A stretch of 9,410 nucleotides of DNA. It comes from Lysobacteraceae bacterium (GTDB taxonomy: Bacteria > Pseudomonadota > Gammaproteobacteria > Xanthomonadales > Xanthomonadaceae). Position numbers and translations under genes: made by a program. The stretch's first letter is position 1. Each line of letters starts with the position of its first letter. Under the pieces are notes generated by a model. The model searched no databases and had not been told where the DNA came from. It saw only the letters and a list, made by a program, of their open reading frames with translations. The stretch is taken from contig DMID01000177.1 of the NCBI GenBank assembly GCA_003449195.1, forward strand, positions 369-9,778, written 5' to 3'. Of the stretch, positions 1-5,701 are shown piece after piece.

Positions 1-805
1 CGGTGTCGAGCCGATGCAGCAGATACGGGTCGTGATAGGCGGCGCGGCCGAGCATCACGCCGTCCACCTGCCACAATTGCGCACAGGCGGCATCGAAATC
101 GGCAATGCCGCCATTCAACACCACCGGCAAGTCCGGGCATTCGCGCTTGAGGCGATGCGCCCAGTCGTACTTGAGTGGCGGCACCTCGCGATTTTCCTTC
201 GGCGACAAGCCCTTGAGCCACGCGTTGCGCGCGTGCACGACGACCATCGCCGCCCCGGCCGCGACCACGCCATCGACAAACGCGGCAAAACGCGGATAGC
301 TGTCGTCGTCATCCACGCCAAGCCGGCATTTCACCGTGACCGGGACGGGCTTGCCCGAAGCCGCCAGCGCATCGCGCATCGCCGCCACGCAGTCGGCCAC
401 CAGCGCCGGCTCGCGCATCAGGCAGGCACCGAACCGCCCGGCCTGCACGCGGTCGGACGGGCATCCGCAGTTGAGGTTGACCTCGTCGTAACCCCGATCC
501 CGCGCGATGCATGCCGCCCGAGCCAGCAACGCCGGCTCGCTGCCGCCCAGTTGCAAGGCCAGCGGATGTTCGACCGGATCGAAGCCGAGCAAGCGTTCGC
601 GATCGCCATGGATCGCGGCATTGGCGTGCACCATCTCCGTGTACAGCCGCGCGTGCGGCGCAAGCGCACGATGGAACATGCGGCACTCGCGGTCCGTCCA
701 GTCCATCATCGGGGCGACGGAAAGGCGCACGGATGCCTCGTAGCGCGATTTTTCGCGCAATTCCAACGAGTTGCGCGTGTTTTCGTGTTCCTCAGTTGCG
801 CTCAT
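1..805 (-). CDS. dusA: tRNA-dihydrouridine synthase A, 3' end beyond the window
   Basis: Flavoprotein that reduces specific uridines in the tRNA D-loop to dihydrouridine in the cytoplasm. The minus strand reads continuously for 268 codons from an ATG at 805 to the window edge; the last part of the usual 330 or so residues lies outside. Visible family marks are SVAPMMDWTDRECR (residues 29-42), LYTEMV, LALQLGG, NLNCGCPSDRVQAG (110-123, with the catalytic cysteine in the NCGCPS motif), VKCRLGVDD and the FMN-phosphate-binding VVLNGGI. The first 26 or so residues before VRLSVAPMMDWTDR look unlike the short N-terminus of related DusA proteins and have no clear Shine-Dalgarno sequence. They may have been supplied by the neighbouring element when it inserted; a GTG at 730 is an alternative start nearer the conserved domain. 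Identity is firm; the start is uncertain. Confidence 0.95.
   Translation of the reverse strand, partial: MSATEEHENTRNSLELREKSRYEASVRLSVAPMMDWTDRECRMFHRALAPHARLYTEMVHANAAIHGDRERLLGFDPVEHPLALQLGGSEPALLARAACIARDRGYDEVNLNCGCPSDRVQAGRFGACLMREPALVADCVAAMRDALAASGKPVPVTVKCRLGVDDDDSYPRFAAFVDGVVAAGAAMVVVHARNAWLKGLSPKENREVPPLKYDWAHRLKRECPDLPVVLNGGIADFDAACAQLWQVDGVMLGRAAYHDPYLLHRLDT
690..805. other. probable attachment-site region at the 5' end of dusA
   Basis: The conserved dusA sequence (codons for VAPMMDWTDR, about 688-717) abuts an atypical 5' extension that begins next to the integrase promoter region. Islands of this family are known to recombine within the 5' end of dusA, so the crossover should lie here. 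The precise core cannot be set without the other end of the element. Confidence 0.45.
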
Positions 806-839
806 GATCGGTCAATTTCGCGAGTTTTCGGGCGCCCAT

Positions 840-877
840 TGCTACGCTGGATGCTACGAAAACGGCCATGTAGCATC
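840..877. promoter_or_regulatory. TGCTAC repeats and hairpin between dusA and int
   Basis: TGCTAC occurs at 840-845 and 852-857, and its reverse complement GTAGCA at 870-875. The second and third copies lie in a perfect 8-bp inverted repeat, GATGCTAC (850-857) and GTAGCATC (870-877), with a 12-nt spacer. CGGCCAT is also directly repeated at 863-869 and 877-883. The position between divergent dusA and int suggests recombinase or excisionase arm sites, or an operator controlling int. The pattern is seen; the role is inferred. Confidence 0.45.
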
Positions 878-883
878 GGCCAT

Positions 884-1981
884 ATGGGAACCATCGTCAG
901 TCGTCGTCGCAAAGACGGATCACTAGGTTACACGGCCCAGATCCGCATCCACCGGCAGGGCAAGTGCATCCATTCCGAGTCGGAGACCTTCGATCGCCGT
1001 CAGCTGGCCACCGAGTGGATGCGTCGCCGGGAGGCCGAACTGGATCAGCAGCGCGCCCGTGGCGAGCCGCTGGGCAAAGGCTCGACGCTGGCCGAGCTGC
1101 TGGAGTGGTACGGCAAGGACATTAAAGAACTGACGCCCTGGGGCCGAACCAAGGAAGCCGACCTCAAGCGGCTGGCCAGCTACGACATCGCCAAGAAGAA
1201 CGTACTGCGCCTGACGACCGCCGACTACATCGGCCATGTCGAGGCGCGTCGGCGCGAGGGTGCAGGCCCCGCCACCGCCAACAACGACCTGATCTGGCTG
1301 CGCCAGGTGCTGCGATCCGCCCGCGCCTCGCTGTCCGTGCCCATCGACCTGCAGCTGCTGGAGGATGCCTCGCACGAGCTCCGCCAGCGCCGCGTCATCG
1401 GCAAACCCAAGGAGCGCCAGCGGCGGGTTCTGGCTGCCGAGGAGAAGACCCTGCTGGATCACTTCGCGGTGCGTGACGTGCGCGCCGAGATCCCGATGGC
1501 CGACATCATCCGCTTCGCCTTGCTGACCGCCCGCCGACAGGAGGAGATCACCCGCCTGAAATGGGCTGACCTCGACCGCGACAAGGGCATCGCCTGGCTG
1601 GACGACGTGAAGCACCCGCGCAAGAAGATCGGCAACCGCCGCGCCTTCCGCCTGCTCTCCGAGGCCTGGGAGGTCATCGACCGGCAACCCAAGGTCATGG
1701 CGGAAGGCCCGGACGGGAAGCAGGTACCAGACCCACGAGTGTTCCCTTACAACCCTAAGTCTGTCGGCGCCAACTTCACCCGGGCCTGCCGACTCCGCGG
1801 ACTCCATGACCTCCATTTCCACGACCTGCGCCATGAGGCGACGTCCCGCCTATTCGAGCGCGGCTACGACATCCCGGAGGTCGCCCAGTTCACCCTGCAC
1901 GAGTCTTGGACGACCTTGAAGCGGTACACCCACCTGCGGCCGGAACAGGTCGAGGAGCGCCCCGCAAAGGCCGCTCCCTGA
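884..1981 (+). CDS. int: tyrosine recombinase / integrase, dusA-associated type
   Basis: Site-specific recombinase of 365 aa that would insert the element at dusA and, with a directionality factor, excise it. The N-terminus MGTIVSRRRKDGSLGYTAQI is typical of this integrase family, and is the reason for choosing the ATG at 884. The open frame continues upstream to position 14, but that part is antisense to dusA and not credible. The C-terminal catalytic domain is complete: R218 in TARRQEE, probable K243, H313-x-x-R316 in HDLRHE, H339 in LHESW and the nucleophile Y348 in KRYTHL. The usual LGH motif reads TLH, which keeps the histidine. The central part (about 65-150) is the core-binding SAM-like domain. 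No Shine-Dalgarno sequence precedes the ATG. It is transcribed away from dusA, and the next gene starts 34 bp after its stop codon. Confidence 0.95.
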   Translation: MGTIVSRRRKDGSLGYTAQIRIHRQGKCIHSESETFDRRQLATEWMRRREAELDQQRARGEPLGKGSTLAELLEWYGKDIKELTPWGRTKEADLKRLASYDIAKKNVLRLTTADYIGHVEARRREGAGPATANNDLIWLRQVLRSARASLSVPIDLQLLEDASHELRQRRVIGKPKERQRRVLAAEEKTLLDHFAVRDVRAEIPMADIIRFALLTARRQEEITRLKWADLDRDKGIAWLDDVKHPRKKIGNRRAFRLLSEAWEVIDRQPKVMAEGPDGKQVPDPRVFPYNPKSVGANFTRACRLRGLHDLHFHDLRHEATSRLFERGYDIPEVAQFTLHESWTTLKRYTHLRPEQVEERPAKAAP

Positions 1982-1994
1982 CTCACTTGCCATT

Positions 1995-2012
1995 TATATC
2001 AATACGGATATA
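1995..2012. promoter_or_regulatory. AT-rich dyad, probable operator/promoter of the toxin-antitoxin pair
   Basis: TATATC (1995-2000) and GATATA (2007-2012) form a perfect 6-bp inverted repeat with a 6-nt spacer, AT-rich in a GC-rich setting. It lies in the 34-bp gap between int and the toxin gene. Such dyads are usual operators for the antitoxin of HigBA-type systems, and the TATATC arm could also be a -10 element. The toxin ATG at 2016 follows with no Shine-Dalgarno sequence, so the transcript may have a very short leader. Confidence 0.5.
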
Positions 2013-2015
2013 GTG

Positions 2016-2342
2016 ATGCCCACCAAACCAATCGAGTTCCTGGGCGACTCCCTGCGCAGCCTGCGGGAGTTCCCGGATGACGCGAAGCGGGATGCCGGAT
2101 ACCAGTTGGATCGCGTGCAGCACGGATTGCAGCCGGACGACTTCAAACCCATGCCGACGATCGGCAAGGGCGTCGAAGAGATCCGGGTACGCGACGAGAC
2201 CGGCACCTACCGCGTCATCTACACGGCTCGATTGGCCGATGCGGTCTACGTGCTTCATGCCTTCCAGAAGAAGACGCAGGCCACATCGAAGCGCGACATC
2301 GACCTGGCGAAGCAACGCTTCGCCCTGCTGGACAGGAAGTGA
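2016..2342 (+). CDS. RelE/ParE-superfamily (HigB / phage Gp49-like) toxin
   Basis: Small basic protein of 108 aa. The pattern VEEIRVRDETGTYRVIY followed by DAVYVLHAFQKKTQ and a basic helix (TSKRDIDLAKQR) is that of the Gp49-like HigB toxins, ribosome-dependent mRNA endonucleases that act in the cytoplasm and are neutralised by a cognate antitoxin. The ATG at 2016 is preferred; a GTG at 2013 is adjacent and in frame. The toxin-first order and the HTH antitoxin starting 2 bp after its stop codon support the HigBA type. Family assignment is firm; mRNA cleavage and toxicity are inferred from the family. Confidence 0.88.
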   Translation: MPTKPIEFLGDSLRSLREFPDDAKRDAGYQLDRVQHGLQPDDFKPMPTIGKGVEEIRVRDETGTYRVIYTARLADAVYVLHAFQKKTQATSKRDIDLAKQRFALLDRK

Positions 2343-2344
2343 CC

Positions 2345-2632
2345 ATGAGCAAGACCAAGACCGAACGATTCGCCAGCGTCTGGGATGCACTTGCCGACAC
2401 CGGCGAGGAAGCCGCGAACCTCAAGGTGCGTGCCGAGCTGATGCGGAAGATCGCCGCGCTGATCCAGGAGAGCGGCTGGACGCAAGCTGCGGCTGCGGAA
2501 CGCTGCGGCATCACCCAGCCACGCATGAACGACCTGCTTCGGGGGCGCATCTCGCGCTTCTCGCTTGATGCGCTGGTGAACATCGCGGCCTCACTGGGAA
2601 GACAGGTTCACGTCGAACTTGAGGCTGCATAA
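2345..2632 (+). CDS. XRE/HigA-type antitoxin with helix-turn-helix
   Basis: Antitoxin of 95 aa paired with the upstream RelE-like toxin. A Cro/C1-type helix-turn-helix spans about residues 38-86 (SGWTQAAAAERCGITQPRMN, then a recognition-helix region and LDALVNIAASLG). It should bind the toxin and repress the operon, probably at the dyad at 1995-2012. AGGAAG just upstream (2335-2339) places the start at the ATG at 2345; a GTG at 2339 overlapping the toxin stop is possible. Tight coupling with the toxin gene fits one transcript. Confidence 0.9.
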   Translation: MSKTKTERFASVWDALADTGEEAANLKVRAELMRKIAALIQESGWTQAAAAERCGITQPRMNDLLRGRISRFSLDALVNIAASLGRQVHVELEAA

Positions 2633-2647
2633 CCACGGGAGCGAGAC

Positions 2648-3001
2648 ATGCAGGAGCACACCTACCGCATCGATCCGATCAGGGCCGAAAGCGCATTGGA
2701 ACCTCAGCTGGCGGAGGCGCTTGAAGGCATCCCGGGCTGGTCGGCGGACGAATGGGATGATGTCCCCGGGAAAATCACCGGATGGCAGCTCTCTTTCATG
2801 CGCAATCGGCAGACCATCGAACAGCGGGAGTTTGAGGGAACCGATGTCGGCTTCGACCAGGCACAAGATGTCGGAAAGACTTGGCTGGCCATCAATGGCG
2901 CCGACAGCACCTCGCAATGGTTAGCTGGCTCGCTCGAAGCCATGCGACGCATGAACTGCGACCCGGAATTCCGGCACCGCATCAGCAAGAGAGGATTCTG
3001 A
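2648..3001 (+). CDS. hypothetical protein of 117 aa
   Basis: I do not recognise a family. The product is soluble and acidic, with a tryptophan-rich centre (WSADEWDDVPGKITGW, about residues 35-50) and no signal peptide or membrane segment. A good ribosome-binding site, GGGAG at 2637-2641, sits 6 bp before the ATG. It starts 15 bp after the antitoxin and its stop is 1 bp from the next start, so it is probably in the same transcript. It could be a third component of the toxin-antitoxin locus or plain cargo; the sequence does not decide. Confidence 0.7.
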   Translation: MQEHTYRIDPIRAESALEPQLAEALEGIPGWSADEWDDVPGKITGWQLSFMRNRQTIEQREFEGTDVGFDQAQDVGKTWLAINGADSTSQWLAGSLEAMRRMNCDPEFRHRISKRGF

Positions 3002-3002
3002 A

Positions 3003-3443
3003 GTGAGCGACCGCCCGTTCCGACTGGGTCCCGACCCGAATCGCACCTACATGGAGCGATGGAACGAGATGCACCCTGATCGCTATGGCAGGCCCGACTC
3101 TCCGGCGGAAACGGAATACGAGCGCCGCCGCTGGTCCTCGGATGATGCGGGCGAGGCCGGCACCGCGGCTTCGCCTGGTGGATTCCTAGAATCCCTCCTC
3201 GGCCTAGCCATCTTCATCCTGTCGCCGGTCATCGGCCTACTCGTGACGCTGCCGCTTTACCAGTGGACGCACCCGGACAGCCTGACACCTGGATGGATTC
3301 TCAGCTACTCAGCTGCATTCATGGTCGCCACGTTCGCCGGCGCTGTGCTTGTCTACGTGCTACGCCGAGCGCTGCTCATCCTTGCTCTAGCAGCCTTGAT
3401 GTTCAGCATCGGATACACCGCTTGGCATCTGTGGATCGCCTGA
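3003..3443 (+). CDS. hypothetical membrane protein, three transmembrane helices
   Basis: Protein of 146 aa starting at a GTG, with GAGGA about 7 bp upstream that overlaps the end of the previous gene. The N-terminal 60 residues are hydrophilic and rich in charged residues and proline (MSDRPFRLGPDPNRTYMERW). Three hydrophobic stretches follow at about 65-88, 98-120 and 123-146, with an arginine pair (YVLRRALL) between the last two. No enzymatic motif is visible and I do not recognise the family. It is in the same direction as, and close to, the preceding 117-aa gene. It may be an inner-membrane cargo or exclusion protein, which is speculation. Confidence 0.7.
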   Translation: MSDRPFRLGPDPNRTYMERWNEMHPDRYGRPDSPAETEYERRRWSSDDAGEAGTAASPGGFLESLLGLAIFILSPVIGLLVTLPLYQWTHPDSLTPGWILSYSAAFMVATFAGAVLVYVLRRALLILALAALMFSIGYTAWHLWIA

Positions 3444-3658
3444 GCATTCACTGATCCATGTCGCTCCGCGACGGGCGTGCCATCCCGGCACTGGGCCGCC
3501 GTCCTGGCGACCTCTCGCCGCGTCCTGCGGCTCGCCGGATTCTTGCGATCCGGCTTGGTCGGCATGGGGAAACTAACACCGACGGCTGTGCTAACAATCG
3601 CAACCTGATGGTCGGCCACATCCCAAGCGACTACTTCTGAAGTTTCAGCCCTTTCCAA
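3444..3658. other. intergenic region between convergent genes
   Basis: This 215-bp gap separates the end of the rightward membrane-protein gene from the stop codon of the leftward 96-aa gene. A 60-codon open frame inside (3458-3640) has arginine-rich, shadow-like composition and no ribosome-binding site, so I do not call a gene. The only clear structure is the hairpin at 3534-3554. Confidence 0.5.
3534..3554. terminator. hairpin after the rightward operon, possible terminator
   Basis: GCCGGAT (3534-3540) and ATCCGGC (3548-3554) form a perfect 7-bp stem with a 7-nt loop. It lies between two convergent transcription units, where a terminator is expected. There is no run of T on either side, so it is not a standard intrinsic terminator. 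Confidence 0.3.
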
Positions 3659-3949
3659 CTACGCCTTCGGCGACGCAGGCTTCAGCCGAAGGTAATCGGC
3701 AAGCCTAACAAGATCGATGCCATCAAGCTCGCGCCGAGCACGTTCGGCCACAATCGCATCATCGCGCTCGACATCCACGACCCTGCACTTCCGGATCTCG
3801 CCCACGTTGGCATCGATGACTTCAATCGAGCGCCGCAGCTTCGCCAGCTGCAGCTTGAACCTGACGTTCCTGCGGGCGTACACGGTCGCCCTCAGAACCA
3901 CGACGACGATCTTAAGACTTTCGGCAACAGCTCTAACCCGGGCCATCAT
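3659..3949 (-). CDS. hypothetical protein of 96 aa
   Basis: Basic, mostly helical protein with no recognised family. A short hydrophobic run (LKIVVVVLRATVYA, about residues 12-25) is too interrupted by charge to be a sure membrane helix. The rest alternates charged and aliphatic residues (LAKLRRSIEVIDANVGEI, DAIVAERARRELDGI), as in a coiled coil or helical adaptor. The ATG at 3949 is chosen because GGAG lies 8 bp upstream. A TTG at 3967 would make the frame overlap the stop of the 468-aa gene by TTGA. Either way it is translationally close to that gene and probably its operon partner. Confidence 0.6.
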   Translation of the reverse strand: MMARVRAVAESLKIVVVVLRATVYARRNVRFKLQLAKLRRSIEVIDANVGEIRKCRVVDVERDDAIVAERARRELDGIDLVRLADYLRLKPASPKA

Positions 3950-3963
3950 AAGCGGCGCTCCAG

Positions 3964-5370
3964 TCAATCGGCCTGCTCCTTAGACCATCGAAGCATCGCA
4001 TCGATTGTATGCCTGTATAGGCCAAACTCCTTGGCGATGTCCGCGGCCGCAAACCCCTTGGCACTCATTTCCTTGACCTTTGGCGCGAGGGTGTTCCACT
4101 CCATGATCTCATTCGTTGTTGGATCGATGTTCTCGATCTCTCTCGCCTTAGCAGCCCAAATCTCTCGAAGTCTCTTTACCACCTTGCTCACAGCCTGGCG
4201 CGAGACTCCGAGCTGATCGGCGATCTGTGACTGGGTAAGCCCCCGCCCCATCAATGCAGCCACCCGATCCCTCAGCTTCGGACTCCTTACAGGAACCACC
4301 CCACCTCGAAGATCATTCCTATGAATGTCGTAGGCGATCTTGGCCGCTTCCTGGCGATCGACTCCTTTCGTCGGGAGCAACCTGTCCACGAATCCGCATC
4401 GCGACCGTTCATACAAGCGCCAGCGTAGCTTGCGGATTCCGTCTGCTCGTTTCCTGTCAGCCCAGTACCGCGTCCGATCATTTGATGGGACGTGCAGCCA
4501 GCAGTACTTCGAACTCAAGCTGACACTGCTCCGCAGACCGTCCAATGGACCAAACACCAGTCGCTTGTAATACTCGTACTTTGTCGTCTCGCGCCAGCAG
4601 ATCGTGCAGTATTGATTCGTCGTCCTCAGTGTCGCGGCATGAAAAAGCCGGGATCTGTTCTCTTCAGCAATTGTCGCCAGTGACAGCCCCGTCCGTCGGG
4701 CCAACACCTCTTCGCTGACCAGTTCCTGTCGGAGGCCCGCTTCAATCTCCACTCGCAGAATCTTCTGCCTAACGACCGCACTCCATTCATACCCATTCGA
4801 ATCATCCGCACCACGCAGCTCGATCAGGTTCCGGAAAAGAAAGATCATCGCGTTGAGCGAACCCAGCCACCTCTCAACAGAGGACGCTTCCGCTGTACGG
4901 GCCCTCGGAGTCGCTTCTTTCTCCAGCCACCGATCCAGGCCGCGACGACCATCTGAGCCGGAGAGCAACTCCTCGGCCGAATCGCGAGCGGCAACGAGAA
5001 GCACATGCCAGGAGCTGATGCAGCGAACTACCTCATTCGCTGAGTTTGCATCCACGCGCCCTCCATCTGGAAGAACCTTCCCGCACTTGGATGCCTTCAT
5101 GTCGAACAACGATGGATGGACAGCCGTAGCCAGAACTCTTGGGGGGGGCGAAACACCTGCCCACGGCACGTCTATGTGTTCTTCCAACAAACGCCACAGC
5201 GAGTAGCGTCGAGAAACTGTCGTGTAGGACGCGTCGAGTCTCCTGGAGAACTCGCGCAGGCCATCGCACAAAGCCGACGCCACACCGGGCGTAGGCACTG
5301 CGAACTCTTGCCGAATGTCCTCGACAATCCCCCTCCTGCGCTCACGAAAGATCTCGGCAACGCGTCCCAT
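3964..5370 (-). CDS. multi-HTH, zinc-finger-like DNA-binding protein, unknown family
   Basis: Protein of 468 aa that I cannot assign to a named family. The C-terminal third has two helix-turn-helix motifs in tandem: RDRVAALMGRGLTQSQIADQ continuing LGVSRQAVSKVVKRL (about 367-402), and VKEMSAKGFAAADIAKEFGL continuing YRHTIDAMLRW (about 432-462). A third possible one lies near 217-240 (VSEEVLARRTGLSLATIAEE). C255-x2-C258 and C290-x2-H293 form a possible zinc site between the third motif and the tandem pair, like the CxxC/CxxH arrangement in TniQ proteins, though overall similarity to TniQ is not visible. The ATG at 5370 is preferred over an in-frame TTG at 5388. It is divergent from the PrtN-like/replication block, which suggests a regulator of that block or a DNA-processing protein. 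Confidence 0.75.
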   Translation of the reverse strand: MGRVAEIFRERRRGIVEDIRQEFAVPTPGVASALCDGLREFSRRLDASYTTVSRRYSLWRLLEEHIDVPWAGVSPPPRVLATAVHPSLFDMKASKCGKVLPDGGRVDANSANEVVRCISSWHVLLVAARDSAEELLSGSDGRRGLDRWLEKEATPRARTAEASSVERWLGSLNAMIFLFRNLIELRGADDSNGYEWSAVVRQKILRVEIEAGLRQELVSEEVLARRTGLSLATIAEENRSRLFHAATLRTTNQYCTICWRETTKYEYYKRLVFGPLDGLRSSVSLSSKYCWLHVPSNDRTRYWADRKRADGIRKLRWRLYERSRCGFVDRLLPTKGVDRQEAAKIAYDIHRNDLRGGVVPVRSPKLRDRVAALMGRGLTQSQIADQLGVSRQAVSKVVKRLREIWAAKAREIENIDPTTNEIMEWNTLAPKVKEMSAKGFAAADIAKEFGLYRHTIDAMLRWSKEQAD

Positions 5371-5472
5371 CAGGCCTGATCCTGTCAACCTTTTTATTCA
5401 ATAACGCGGCATTTATCTGCAGGCTACATCAGAAGAGCATTCCTTGCATCAACTGACTACGGCTGCTCGCAG
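5371..5472. promoter_or_regulatory. divergent control region
   Basis: This 102-bp gap separates the leftward 468-aa gene from the rightward PrtN-like/replication block, so it must hold both promoters. It is AT-rich compared with its flanks. A short palindrome, TTATT-C-AATAA, lies at 5394-5404. On the minus strand TTGACA occurs at 5388-5383, but no good -10 follows at 17 bp, so I do not call it a promoter. Confidence 0.5.
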
Positions 5473-5700
5473 ATGACATCTACTGTCGACCTGATCGCCG
5501 AACGGTATGGCGCCCCACTGATCCCGATCGAAGCTGTCGCAGAGATCCTCCGACGCAAGCCCAACGCGTTGCGGATGCTGGTGAACAACGGGCACGGTGA
5601 CGAAGAACTGGCGAGCAAGCTGCGTTCCTGCCAAGCCCGCCTCGGGCGACGCGTCATGTTCCGGGTGGTCGATATCGCCCGTCTGATCGACGAGGCGTGA
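5473..5700 (+). CDS. small DNA-binding protein, PrtN-like
   Basis: Protein of 75 aa. Its plan, YGAPLIPIEAVAEIL at the N-terminus, a variable middle and VMFRVVDIARLIDEA at the end, resembles the pyocin-activator PrtN family and the other PrtN-like gene in this window (8250-8579). PrtN proteins are small DNA-binding activators. The stop is 1 bp before the GTG of the replication-initiator-like gene, so the two are almost surely co-transcribed. A role in controlling replication or excision is likely from position but unproven. There is no strong Shine-Dalgarno sequence before the ATG. A small excisionase-like HTH protein is the alternative reading. Confidence 0.65.
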   Translation: MTSTVDLIAERYGAPLIPIEAVAEILRRKPNALRMLVNNGHGDEELASKLRSCQARLGRRVMFRVVDIARLIDEA

Positions 5701-5701
5701 C

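Noticed and set aside
14..883. The integrase frame extends upstream as one long open frame to position 14
   Set aside because: This part is antisense to dusA, whose protein sequence is clearly real; the integrase family N-terminus starts at the ATG at 884.
923..1834. A 303-codon open frame antisense to the integrase
   Set aside because: Low-complexity, valine/glycine/leucine-rich translation typical of the shadow of a GC-rich gene; the plus-strand integrase has all catalytic residues.
3458..3640. A 60-codon open frame in the gap after the membrane-protein gene
   Set aside because: Arginine- and proline-rich shadow-like composition, no ribosome-binding site and no recognisable pattern.
3664..3692. 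CCTTCGGC...GCCGAAGG inverted repeat as a terminator of the 96-aa gene
   Set aside because: The 8-bp stem lies within the coding end, before the stop codon, and has no T tract.
3717..3983. An 88-codon plus-strand frame opposite the 96-aa gene
   Set aside because: The Ser/Arg/Thr-rich translation looks like an antisense shadow; the minus-strand frame has a ribosome-binding site and operon context.
5383..5388. TTGACA on the minus strand as a -35 box for the 468-aa gene
   Set aside because: No acceptable -10 follows at 16-18 bp and the spacing would put transcription inside the coding region.
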